Below are positions 1 to 5,936 of a DNA stretch of 7,213 nt, piece after piece. Made by a program: the position numbers and the translations under genes. The stretch lies in NCBI GenBank assembly GCA_030607655.1, contig JAUWJN010000121.1:1-7213 (forward strand), given 5' to 3'. The notes under the pieces were generated by a model. It was not told the origin of the DNA, searched no databases, and was given only the letters and a program-made list of their open reading frames with translations. Within the stretch, counting starts at the first letter, position 1. Each line of letters starts with the position of its first letter. This stretch comes from a bacterium (lineage in GTDB: Bacteria > Armatimonadota > Zipacnadia > Zipacnadales > Zipacnadaceae).

Positions 1-1
1 A

Positions 2-232
2 ACGACACCGGTACAGGGCGCAGAGGCGCTTCTCTTCCGCAGCAGGCAGCGAGTAGGAAGAGCTGTCACCGGCGACGGGGGCTACTTCCGATTCGAGAAC
101 CCTCATACCGGCCAATACCAGGTGGTAGTGAATCCGCCGCCTGGAGCCGGTCTGCGACAGGCCCAAAGACAGTTCCAGCATACTCGTGGTCAGCAGACTT
201 TCCTGACAATTACTCTGGAGCCGGAGGAGTGA
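2..232 (+). CDS. C-terminal end of a protein with a carboxypeptidase-regulatory-like (beta-sandwich) domain, partial
   Basis: The frame is open from the left edge and ends at TGA 230-232, giving 76 codons; the start lies outside the window. The reading has the pattern of a carboxypeptidase-regulatory-like or Cna-B-like beta-sandwich: GAEALLF, then AVTGDGGYFRFEN, then TGQYQVVVNPP. This is the usual 'a-v-T-d-x-G-x-F-x-F-x-N-x-x-x-G-x-Y-x-v-x-v' strand order. A Gln/Arg-rich linker (LRQAQRQFQHTRGQQ) and a last strand (TFLTITLEPEE) close the protein. Such domains usually sit in exported or cell-surface proteins as structural modules and have no catalysis of their own. The rest of the protein, and therefore its function, cannot be judged. 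It is not obviously related to the polymerase operon downstream, from which it is separated by about 385 bases and a new promoter. Confidence 0.6.
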   Translation, partial: TTPVQGAEALLFRSRQRVGRAVTGDGGYFRFENPHTGQYQVVVNPPPGAGLRQAQRQFQHTRGQQTFLTITLEPEE

Positions 233-616
233 CTTCGCCAGATGTCACTGGCCTTCTGGAACAGACGCAGTGGGCCTTAATCGCTCACGATCCGCCCCGG
301 GCCAAACGTGCAGCCATGCCAGCAGTGTTAAGCTGGTATGGACCACCGAGTGGAAGGTGGGGCTGCAATGGAGTAGAGCCAGGCAGACATCCGGTCGGCG
401 ACGGCGGAGAGCGAGGATCTCCCTGTCGCGATCATCGTGCAGCAGACCAACACAGAGAGTGGCTAGTGGAGACAACAATACTACAAGCAAGTGCCAGAAC
501 ATACCGTAATGATGGCCTGAGCAGAACGAGAAGTCAAGACTGCCACTGAAAGCCCAGAGGCCGCGACATCCCCGCTCCCCAAAGTGTGCAAATTAGTTTT
601 GGGACCCTACGGGTAC
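233..616. other. Gene-free interval upstream of the mutasome promoter
   Basis: No convincing gene is seen here. The longest + frame (229-549) begins with a GTG overlapping the previous stop, but its Shine-Dalgarno-like GGAGGAG (223-229) runs into the start codon with no spacing. The translation is rich in Arg, Gly, Pro and Trp with no recognisable pattern. The other frames are Arg/Ser-rich or broken by stops. No tRNA, tandem repeat or insertion-sequence end was recognised. A short inverted repeat (ACCC-TAC-GGGT, 604-614) lies just before the promoter. The stretch could be decayed coding DNA. Confidence 0.5.
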
Positions 617-645
617 TTGACAATAGAACAAATGTTTGATATAAT
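617..645 (+). promoter_or_regulatory. Sigma-A/sigma-70 consensus promoter of the imuB-dnaE2 operon
   Basis: A perfect -35 (TTGACA, 617-622) and a perfect -10 (TATAAT, 640-645) are separated by exactly 17 bases. The predicted transcription start is near 651-653, giving a very short leader of about 17 bases before the preferred start codon at 670. A full-consensus promoter would be strong and constitutive if left alone. This fits an operon that relies on a repressor, and a LexA-type box lies in the spacer. Confidence 0.88.
626..637 (+). promoter_or_regulatory. LexA-type SOS box (operator) inside the promoter spacer
   Basis: The sequence GAACAAATGTTT fits the Gram-positive LexA consensus core GAAC-R-N-R-Y-GTTY at every defined position. 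Only the outermost flanking C residues of the longer consensus are absent. It lies wholly between the -35 and -10 hexamers, where bound LexA would block RNA polymerase. SOS control of imuB/dnaE2 cassettes is established in several bacteria, so position, sequence and downstream genes agree. The organism's own LexA is not in the window, so recognition of this box is inferred. Confidence 0.8.
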
Positions 646-656
646 AAGAATTCCCT

Positions 657-663
657 GAAAGGG
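657..663 (+). promoter_or_regulatory. Ribosome binding site deciding the imuB start
   Basis: GAAAGGG ends directly against the first in-frame ATG (664) but lies 6 bases before the second (670), which is the normal spacing. This favours ATG 670 as the true start. The site also forms the right arm of a small inverted repeat, TCCCT-GAA-AGGGA (652-664), close to the predicted transcription start. Confidence 0.55.
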
Positions 664-669
664 ATGGCA

Positions 670-1839
670 ATGGGTAATTGGATTGCTTTTATACATGTTA
701 AGAGGTTCTATGTCAGGGTCTATCGACAGATGCGCCTGTCATTAGGCCGGAGGCCCTTAGTAGTGGCCCGGAATGGCAAAGTGCTGGAAGCCTGCAGTCT
801 AGCTCAGGCAGAAGGGGTCAGTACCGGTATCCCCCTTCGTCAGGTGCGGTGTTTATGTCCCCAAGCCCAGATAGTTACATGCAATCCTGATGACTGTATA
901 CCGCTGTACCGGCAGATTTGGGATATTGTCGCTGCTTATAGTCCGGTAGTAGAGCCGATAGATTTTCATCGGGGCTTTGTTGATATTACCAAAGTTCTAT
1001 CCAGCACCAACCAGGCCCAAGCATGGCAAAAAGAGATCAGCAGGCAAATTCAGCAGCAGACCGATTTGCAGGTCTGTATCGGGATTGGACCGGGCAAATT
1101 TATCGCGCGGGTAGCAGTGGACCACAATGCTGTAGTAGTCGAAGAAGATGCCAGAGAATTTCTGGCTCCAATCTCGCTGTCCGGTCTTGATTGGCTGGAT
1201 TACAAGCTGCGAGATACTTTGCAGAGATTAGGTCTTCCCACTCTGGACCAAGTGGCCGGTCTGGATAAGAATACCCTCATTCAGCAAACTGAGCAGCTTG
1301 GTGGTCAGTTACATAATTGGATAAATGGTAAAGACGACAGAGCCGTACAGCCCCTGTATCCACCTAGGGAAGAGCGAGTAGTGCACACCTTTGATATCGA
1401 AGACAGACAGGGGGTTATCATCCAGGCCTTAGATGAGATATGCGAACAACTGGGTAACAAGCTACAGAGCACTGCTAGCCAGACGCGGCGGCTGACGCTG
1501 CAAGTCGAAGACGTCGCTGGGCATCATATGCATACGCAACAGTACAGCAGGTCTTTGAAAGATGCACTGCGTTTGTACCAGGCAACAGAGCGATTATTGA
1601 AACAACTCTGGGAGGGCCAGCCGCTGTTAAGCATCGAGATAGTGGCCGAAGACTTGCAACCGGTTGACCACCACCAATTGAGTCTGTGGGGCAGTTACCG
1701 ACATGGGAAAACTGAGCAGGCACTGCAGATAGTATGCCCCCGCTATGGAGGGCAAGCAGTTAGTAAGGCCTCCGAATTGGAAGATAAGCGGCGCTTTGCC
1801 CAGATGATTCTGGCCGCAGAAGGGAAGTTTACTTCGTGA
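670..1839 (+). CDS. imuB: ImuB-like, catalytically inactive Y-family DNA polymerase homologue
   Basis: This is the mutasome adaptor that links the beta clamp to DnaE2 during translesion synthesis. Numbering is from ATG 670 (389 aa; the alternative ATG 664 adds two residues). The Y-family fold is visible: an N-terminal palm strand WIAFIHVKRFY (4-14), the palm motif GIGPGKFIARVA (138-149), a thumb helix-hairpin-helix around 182-212 (LGLPTLDQVAGL), and a little-finger region from about 235. The catalytic acids are missing. The usual V-D-F-D of the first motif reads I-H-V-K (H9, K11), and the usual S-I-D-E-A-Y-L-D reads P-I-D-F-H-R-G-F-V-D (96-105). Near the C-terminus, QLSLWG (336-341) closely matches the clamp-binding motif QLPLWG described for mycobacterial ImuB. 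The gene is first in a coupled operon and its TGA overlaps the GTG start of the next gene. The inactive site and the dnaE2 neighbour argue against active DinB/Pol IV. Confidence 0.87.
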   Translation: MGNWIAFIHVKRFYVRVYRQMRLSLGRRPLVVARNGKVLEACSLAQAEGVSTGIPLRQVRCLCPQAQIVTCNPDDCIPLYRQIWDIVAAYSPVVEPIDFHRGFVDITKVLSSTNQAQAWQKEISRQIQQQTDLQVCIGIGPGKFIARVAVDHNAVVVEEDAREFLAPISLSGLDWLDYKLRDTLQRLGLPTLDQVAGLDKNTLIQQTEQLGGQLHNWINGKDDRAVQPLYPPREERVVHTFDIEDRQGVIIQALDEICEQLGNKLQSTASQTRRLTLQVEDVAGHHMHTQQYSRSLKDALRLYQATERLLKQLWEGQPLLSIEIVAEDLQPVDHHQLSLWGSYRHGKTEQALQIVCPRYGGQAVSKASELEDKRRFAQMILAAEGKFTS

Positions 1840-2069
1840 GGCGGCTTCCCCTTGACGTATGTCCGGTTAGAGGTGGCAGACAGCCTGAGCAGGTACTGGT
1901 AAGGGGCTGCTGGCGCAGGGTGGAGAATGTGGTGGATCACTGGCGGGAGACCGGCCGCTGGTGGAAAGGAGAAAGCCTGCGCGATTTCTTTTTGGTCGAG
2001 ACTAACCGAGGAGATCTTGTGGTATCCAAAGGTCAGGCTAGCTGGCGAGTCGAGAGGCTGATAGACTAA
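1836..2069 (+). CDS. Small DUF6504-like protein of the mutasome operon
   Basis: This 77-residue protein of unknown function starts at GTG 1836, overlapping the imuB stop (GTGA). An AAGGGA ribosome binding site (1820-1825) lies 10 bases upstream. Its TAA overlaps the dnaE2 ATG (TAATG), so it sits inside a tightly coupled trio. The sequence has the pattern recalled for DUF6504 proteins: a basic strand VLVRGCWRRV (20-29), then VDHWRETGRWW (33-43), then RDFFLVET (49-56), and a terminal SWRVERLID (69-77). It is rich in Trp (W26, W36, W42, W43, W70) and Arg, with no signal peptide or membrane segment, so it is probably cytoplasmic and possibly DNA- or protein-binding. Proteins of this family are, from memory, found beside ImuB/DinB-like genes. 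It occupies the position where other cassettes encode ImuA, but shows no Walker A motif and is far too short to be ImuA. Confidence 0.78.
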   Translation: MRRLPLDVCPVRGGRQPEQVLVRGCWRRVENVVDHWRETGRWWKGESLRDFFLVETNRGDLVVSKGQASWRVERLID

Positions 2070-5000
2070 TGTTTGTTCACCTTCACATGCATACTCCGTT
2101 TAGTTTCTTGGATGGCGTCAGCCCCATAAATGGGCTAGTGCAGCGAGCTGCTGAGATGAACATGCCAGTGCTGGCTATGACTGACCATAATAGCCTCAGC
2201 GGAGCCGTCCAGTTCCACAGGGCCTGCCACCAGGCCGGTATAAAGCCAATTATAGGCGCCGAAGTTACCGTAGAGGGTGGCCATCACCTCACCCTGTTAG
2301 CCAAAAATCGGCAAGGTTACGCGAATCTGTGTCAACTGCTGACTGCGGCCCATCTCGGTAACGAGCGGGGCTATCCCAAGGCTGCTGAGCGGATGCTGAG
2401 AGAATATACTGAGGACATTATTGCATTATCCGGCTGCTGGCACAGTGACGTTTTCTCTTTAGCCTACCAACGGCGCTATCAGCAAGCAGAAGCCGCCACT
2501 AAAAAGTATCGGGACATCTTTGGCCAGCATAATTTCTATATCGAGCTTCAGGAGACTTTCTATCCGCGCCAGCACGCTACCAACAAGGCCCTAGCGGAGA
2601 TAGCCCAAAAGCTCCCTGTGCCCGTAGTTGCTAGCGGTAATATCCATTATGTAGATAAATCTATGTTTAGAATTCAAGATGTACTCACCTGTGTGCGGAC
2701 GTTAACTACTGTGGATGAGCCTCATCCACAGCGCAAAATCAACGCTGAGTTCTACTTCAAGTCTCCTCAACAGATGGAAGAGCTATTTTTCTGGGTACCT
2801 CAGGCTCTTGACAATACTGTGCAAATTGCCGAGCAATGTCAGGACTATGAGCTAACCAATGACAAATATCTGCCTCGCTTTGACACTAGTGGCCAAAGCC
2901 CTATACAGTTGCTGCGCCATCTTACCTACAAGGGAGCCCAACAAAGGTATAAAAGGCTAAATGCTAAGATAAAGAGCCGGCTGGAATATGAGCTAGGCAT
3001 AATCGAGCAATTAGGCTTTGCTGACTACTTTCTGGTAGTCTGGGACGTGGCCCGTGAAGCCCGCCAGCGTGGGGTTCGGTATGCCGGCCGGGGCAGTGCC
3101 GCCGACTCAGCCGTGGCCTATTGCCTGTATATTACTGATGTGGATGCGGTGGCCCGCAACTTGAGCTTTGAACGATTTATTAACCCCGAACGAGGCAACA
3201 ATCTGCCCGATATTGATATAGACTTTGATGCCCGCTATCGGGATGACATCGCTGAGTATGTGACCGAGAAGTATGGGGAAGACCGAGTAGCTACAGTATG
3301 CACTTTCCAGACTTATCATGCCCGGGGAGCCATTCGGGACATTGCCAAGGCGCTAGGCTTCCCGCCCGAAGAGATTGATCGACTGGCCAGGATTATGCCA
3401 TATATAAGTGCCAATAATATTGACGAAGCGTTTGAAATATTTCCTGAATTGCGCGACAGCCAACTGCCCATCTATAAATACCGCCAACTTTTTGATCTTT
3501 GCTCTCAAGCTGCCGGCCTACCTCGGCACATTGGCACCCACTTAGGTGGGGTAATAATCAGCGGCCAACCTCTGAATACTATATCCCCTCTTCAGCAAGC
3601 CGCCAAAGGCTGCCGCATTATTCAGTTTGATAAAGTGGATGTGGAAGACCTGCACCTCTTAAAGCTGGATCTGCTGTGCCTGCGTATGCTGTCAGCGGTG
3701 CAGGATACCATAACCTCTACTCCCAAGCAACTGGATTTTAACAGCATCCCGCTTGACGATAAGCCTACGTACAGTCTGCTTAACAGTGCCGAGACCGCCG
3801 GAGCCTTTCAATTGGAAAGCCCCGCCCAGCGCAATCTGCAAAGCCGCTTGCAGGCAGACAATATTGAAGATATCGTCGCTTCGGTTGCTCTGATCCGGCC
3901 AGGACCGATAAAGGGCAACATGGTAGAGCCTTTCTTAGCCCGCCGGCATGGCCAAGAGCCGGTAACCTATGTAGATCCTCGCCTGGAAGATATCCTCAAA
4001 GATACTTACGGAATAGTGCTCTTTCAGGAACAAGTCATCGAGATTGCCGTGAAGATAGCCGGCTTCACTCCTGGAGAAGCTGACCAACTCCGCCGCGCTC
4101 TGACCCATCACCGTGACAAGGGACAGATGCAGGCCATCGGCAAGGATTTCATTCGCAAGGCCATCCAGCGAGGCTGCCCACGCGAGGTGGCCGAGACCAT
4201 TTTCTCCTACATAGAAGGCTATGCCGGCTATGGCTTCTGTGAGGCCCATGCCGCTGCTTTCGGAGATACTGGCTACAAAACTGCTTATCTTTTGACCCAC
4301 TACCCGGCTCATTTCTATGCTGCGCTGCTGTCTAACCAGCCCATGGGCTATTTCCCCGCCCATACTCTGATAAACGAGGCCCAGCGCCGGGGTATAAAGG
4401 TGCTGGGACCAGATGTCAACTGTAGTCAGGCCCACTTTACCGTCCAGAATGATGCCATCCGGGTGGGCCTTAAGCAGGTAAAAGAGATGCCCAAGGCATT
4501 GCTAGATAGGATAGTCAAGGGTCAGCCCTATGAAGACCTGCTGCAGTTCATGCGCCAAATCAGGCCGCCGGTGAATGTGGCTCAGAATCTAGCTCTCTGT
4601 GGGGCGTTGGACCGTTTTGATGCCAATCGGCGACGGGTGCTCTGGCAAGTGAGTGTCCATAGGCCAGCCAGGCAGCCTCAATTGAATCTTCAGCAAGCCG
4701 CCGAGCTTGCGAATATCGAAGATTTCACTGACCAGCAGAAATGCTGCTATGAGTGGGATATTCTGGGCTTTAGTCCAAGCTGGCATCCTTTGCAGTTTGT
4801 TAGACCTGAACTATCTGATGCCGGTGTACTCACTATCCAGCAGGTCAAACGGCGGCGCCCTAGCGGCACCGCCAAGGTAGCCGGACTGCTAATCCGCCCC
4901 CATCGCCCTCCTACCCGTAGCGGCAGAACCGTGGTCTTCTTTACCCTCGAAGACGAAACCGGCCTGCTAGATGTCACGGTCTTTGAAAACATTTATGAGC

Positions 5001-5107
5001 AATATGGCAAAGAGATATTTACCTCATCACTCCTGCTGGTAGAGGGCCGCCTGGACCCTCGGGGTACCCCAGCAATGATAGCATATTATGCTTCTTCGCT
5101 AAGTTAA
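2069..5107 (+). CDS. dnaE2: Error-prone DNA polymerase III alpha subunit, DnaE2 type
   Basis: This C-family polymerase (1012 aa) carries out synthesis past DNA lesions and is the catalytic part of the mutasome. Domains in order: PHP (1 to about 200; HLHMH, D15, TDH 38-40, E65, H73, C123, H193), palm/catalytic (GRGSAADSAVAY 340-351; PDIDID 380-385 giving catalytic D381 and D383; third Asp in KLDLL, D534), RHIGTHLGG (486-494), fingers (FQEQVIEIA 652-660 and GEADQLRRAL 669-678), GFCEAHAAAF (722-731), NQPMGYF (756-762, characteristic of DnaE2), HhH (about 800-858) and a C-terminal OB fold (about 934-995). All three catalytic Asp residues are intact. It ends after the OB fold without the long tau-binding tail of replicative DnaE, as DnaE2 proteins do. 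The ATG overlaps the preceding stop, and GAGAGG (2052-2057) lies 11 bases upstream. It is last in the SOS-controlled operon. Confidence 0.95.
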   Translation: MFVHLHMHTPFSFLDGVSPINGLVQRAAEMNMPVLAMTDHNSLSGAVQFHRACHQAGIKPIIGAEVTVEGGHHLTLLAKNRQGYANLCQLLTAAHLGNERGYPKAAERMLREYTEDIIALSGCWHSDVFSLAYQRRYQQAEAATKKYRDIFGQHNFYIELQETFYPRQHATNKALAEIAQKLPVPVVASGNIHYVDKSMFRIQDVLTCVRTLTTVDEPHPQRKINAEFYFKSPQQMEELFFWVPQALDNTVQIAEQCQDYELTNDKYLPRFDTSGQSPIQLLRHLTYKGAQQRYKRLNAKIKSRLEYELGIIEQLGFADYFLVVWDVAREARQRGVRYAGRGSAADSAVAYCLYITDVDAVARNLSFERFINPERGNNLPDIDIDFDARYRDDIAEYVTEKYGEDRVATVCTFQTYHARGAIRDIAKALGFPPEEIDRLARIMPYISANNIDEAFEIFPELRDSQLPIYKYRQLFDLCSQAAGLPRHIGTHLGGVIISGQPLNTISPLQQAAKGCRIIQFDKVDVEDLHLLKLDLLCLRMLSAVQDTITSTPKQLDFNSIPLDDKPTYSLLNSAETAGAFQLESPAQRNLQSRLQADNIEDIVASVALIRPGPIKGNMVEPFLARRHGQEPVTYVDPRLEDILKDTYGIVLFQEQVIEIAVKIAGFTPGEADQLRRALTHHRDKGQMQAIGKDFIRKAIQRGCPREVAETIFSYIEGYAGYGFCEAHAAAFGDTGYKTAYLLTHYPAHFYAALLSNQPMGYFPAHTLINEAQRRGIKVLGPDVNCSQAHFTVQNDAIRVGLKQVKEMPKALLDRIVKGQPYEDLLQFMRQIRPPVNVAQNLALCGALDRFDANRRRVLWQVSVHRPARQPQLNLQQAAELANIEDFTDQQKCCYEWDILGFSPSWHPLQFVRPELSDAGVLTIQQVKRRRPSGTAKVAGLLIRPHRPPTRSGRTVVFFTLEDETGLLDVTVFENIYEQYGKEIFTSSLLLVEGRLDPRGTPAMIAYYASSLS

Positions 5108-5235
5108 GCACTTACTGGTCTGGAACCACCCCTTTCGCCCTCCTACACTCGGCAGACACAGATAAAGTTGGAATGGGGTAACTGCGAACTCTGCCTCCCG
5201 CCTGCCCACCGCGGGCGATGGAGGTGGTACTCTAG

Positions 5236-5247
5236 CGACACGTGTCG
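5236..5247. repeat. 12-bp perfect palindrome CGACACGTGTCG
   Basis: The site is self-complementary across all 12 bases with no spacer, which suits a dimeric protein binding site better than an RNA hairpin. It lies about 130 bases after dnaE2 and about 220 bases before the next gene. The binding protein, if any, is unknown. Confidence 0.45.
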
Positions 5248-5248
5248 G

Positions 5249-5282
5249 CCCGTGCCATTGTCGGAGACAAGTCTGACACGGG
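5249..5282 (+). repeat. Imperfect hairpin downstream of dnaE2
   Basis: The outer stem CCCGTG (5249-5254) pairs with CACGGG (5277-5282). The inner stem TTGTC (5258-5262) pairs with GACAA (5266-5270) around a GGA loop. An asymmetric internal loop (3 versus 6 bases) separates the two stems. No T-run follows directly, so it is not itself a terminator. Confidence 0.45.
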
Positions 5283-5283
5283 A

Positions 5284-5340
5284 CGGGCGGGAGAGAGCCA
5301 TCTGCTTGCGATTCAGGGGATGCTCTTCCGCCCGCCTTTT
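5284..5340 (+). terminator. Probable Rho-independent terminator after the dnaE2 operon
   Basis: CGGGCGG (5284-5290) pairs with CCGCCCG (5328-5334). The stem continues inward with AGAGC/GCTCT and ATC/GAT across an internal loop and a single C bulge, closing on a loop of about 16 bases. A shifted register (GGCGGG 5286-5291 with CCCGCC 5331-5336) places the stem directly against TTTT (5337-5340). The T-run is short and the hairpin lies about 180 bases after the dnaE2 stop, so termination may be only partly efficient. Confidence 0.45.
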
Positions 5341-5468
5341 CCGCTTGTGCCGCCTATTCAGAGCACACGTTCGGGAAACCATCTAATACAGGTAGACGTT
5401 TGACCAGTTAGGTGGCCGCCTGAACAATCTGACAGGCTCAGACGTCAAAGCACGCAGCGAGGTAACAC

Positions 5469-5825
5469 ATGCCACGGCATTTACTGCTCACAATCCTATT
5501 CACAGCACAGGCCCTGCTACCTATTGGTGGCGGGTTGTGCCAGTGCGAGGATACGGTAGCGGTCGCGGTGCCGGATTGCCGTTGCGGCTGTGATCCAGCC
5601 GCCGGGCATGAGTACTGCTGTTATGACGCCGGAAAACAGCCTACCAACCATACCGACGCGACGTTAAGTAAGGTCGGGCAGACTGTACCCCACCTCTTTG
5701 TGCCAATCGAGGCTTTGCCGCAGCCCAACGTCGTTTCTCAGGTGGCTGTGGCCCTCGAGCGCAGTATTACCCCATGCGACTTTTTCATCGGGCTGACGCG
5801 CGCGGAGCGCGCTCCTCCTGCCTAA
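5469..5825 (+). CDS. Small Cys-rich secreted protein, function unknown
   Basis: This 118-residue ORF starts at ATG 5469 with GAGG (5459-5462) 6 bases upstream. The N-terminus looks like a signal peptide: basic MPRH, a hydrophobic core LLLTILFTAQALLPI (5-19), then a small-residue stretch GGGL. The mature part begins with a cysteine cluster (C24, C26, C37, C39, C41, C50, C51, plus a distant C103) and includes H47 and several acidic residues, consistent with metal binding or disulfides. GGGLC is not a good lipobox, so export by signal peptidase I is more likely than lipidation. The general pattern (hydrophobic leader, L-C-x-C, short acidic/His segment, C-C) recalls small exported metal-related proteins, but I cannot name a family. 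The C-terminal half (from about 60) is unremarkable. It may be co-transcribed with the secreted ORF at 5937, 111 bases downstream. Confidence 0.5.
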   Translation: MPRHLLLTILFTAQALLPIGGGLCQCEDTVAVAVPDCRCGCDPAAGHEYCCYDAGKQPTNHTDATLSKVGQTVPHLFVPIEALPQPNVVSQVAVALERSITPCDFFIGLTRAERAPPA

Positions 5826-5936
5826 CCCCTCATTTGCTCACTAGTATTATGCCTGCAGTTTGACTGACTTTGTCCCAGGCGTAATTGTGCCGCCATACTG
5901 GCGGCCTGGACACACCATTACTTGAGGGGTACCACT
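5826..5936 (+). repeat. Intergenic hairpin GCCGCCA-TAC-TGGCGGC
   Basis: Within this spacer, bases 5889-5895 and 5899-5905 form a perfect 7-bp stem around a 3-base TAC loop. Flanking CCAGG/CCTGG could lengthen the stem across a bulge. No T-run follows, so it could be a processing or regulatory hairpin between the two secreted-protein genes as readily as a weak terminator. Confidence 0.4.

Larger units (their letters stand above)
5108..5468. other. Gene-free interval rich in inverted repeats downstream of dnaE2
   Basis: No credible gene is present. The open frames here (for example 5168-5386 +) are Arg/Cys-rich, lack ribosome binding sites and match no family I know. The stretch contains a 12-bp perfect palindrome (5236-5247), an imperfect hairpin (5249-5282) and a terminator-like hairpin (5284-5340). 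These elements partly share bases, so alternative pairings exist. No known RNA family (tmRNA, RNase P, SRP, 6S, tRNA) was recognised. Confidence 0.55.

Noticed and set aside
242..280. 12-codon frame ATG 242 behind GGAGGAG at 223-229
   Set aside because: The spacing of 12 bases is long and the product is too short. Reading on in another frame gives no recognisable protein, so a frameshifted gene is not supported.
245..502. - strand frame with a hydrophobic start (MFWHLLVVLLSPLATL) resembling a signal peptide
   Set aside because: The rest is Arg/Leu-rich with no pattern, and no ribosome binding site was evident; most likely chance.
229..549. + strand frame of 106 codons starting with GTG overlapping the previous stop
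   Set aside because: The Shine-Dalgarno-like GGAGGAG merges with the start codon, the translation is low-complexity Arg/Gly/Pro-rich, and no family pattern is visible.
664..1839. Annotation as an active DNA polymerase IV (DinB)
   Set aside because: The catalytic acidic residues are replaced, and the operon partners and QLSLWG motif point to ImuB.
3935..4435. 166-codon open frame antisense to dnaE2
   Set aside because: It lies wholly inside the strongly conserved palm/fingers region of dnaE2 in the opposite strand; a shadow frame.
2069..5107. Replicative DnaE1 or PolC
   Set aside because: There is no inserted DnaQ-like exonuclease (PolC) and no C-terminal tau-binding extension. The NQPMGYF motif and the imuB neighbour mark it as DnaE2.
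5168..5386. + strand 72-codon frame in the interval after dnaE2
   Set aside because: It is Arg/Cys-rich, spans the hairpin cluster, lacks a ribosome binding site and resembles no family.
5400..5428. TTGACC as a -35 element for the gene at 5469
   Set aside because: No acceptable -10 hexamer is found at 16-18 bases, so a promoter call is not supported.
5860..5887. TTGACT followed by TAATTG as a promoter for the ORF at 5937
   Set aside because: The -10 matches consensus poorly.
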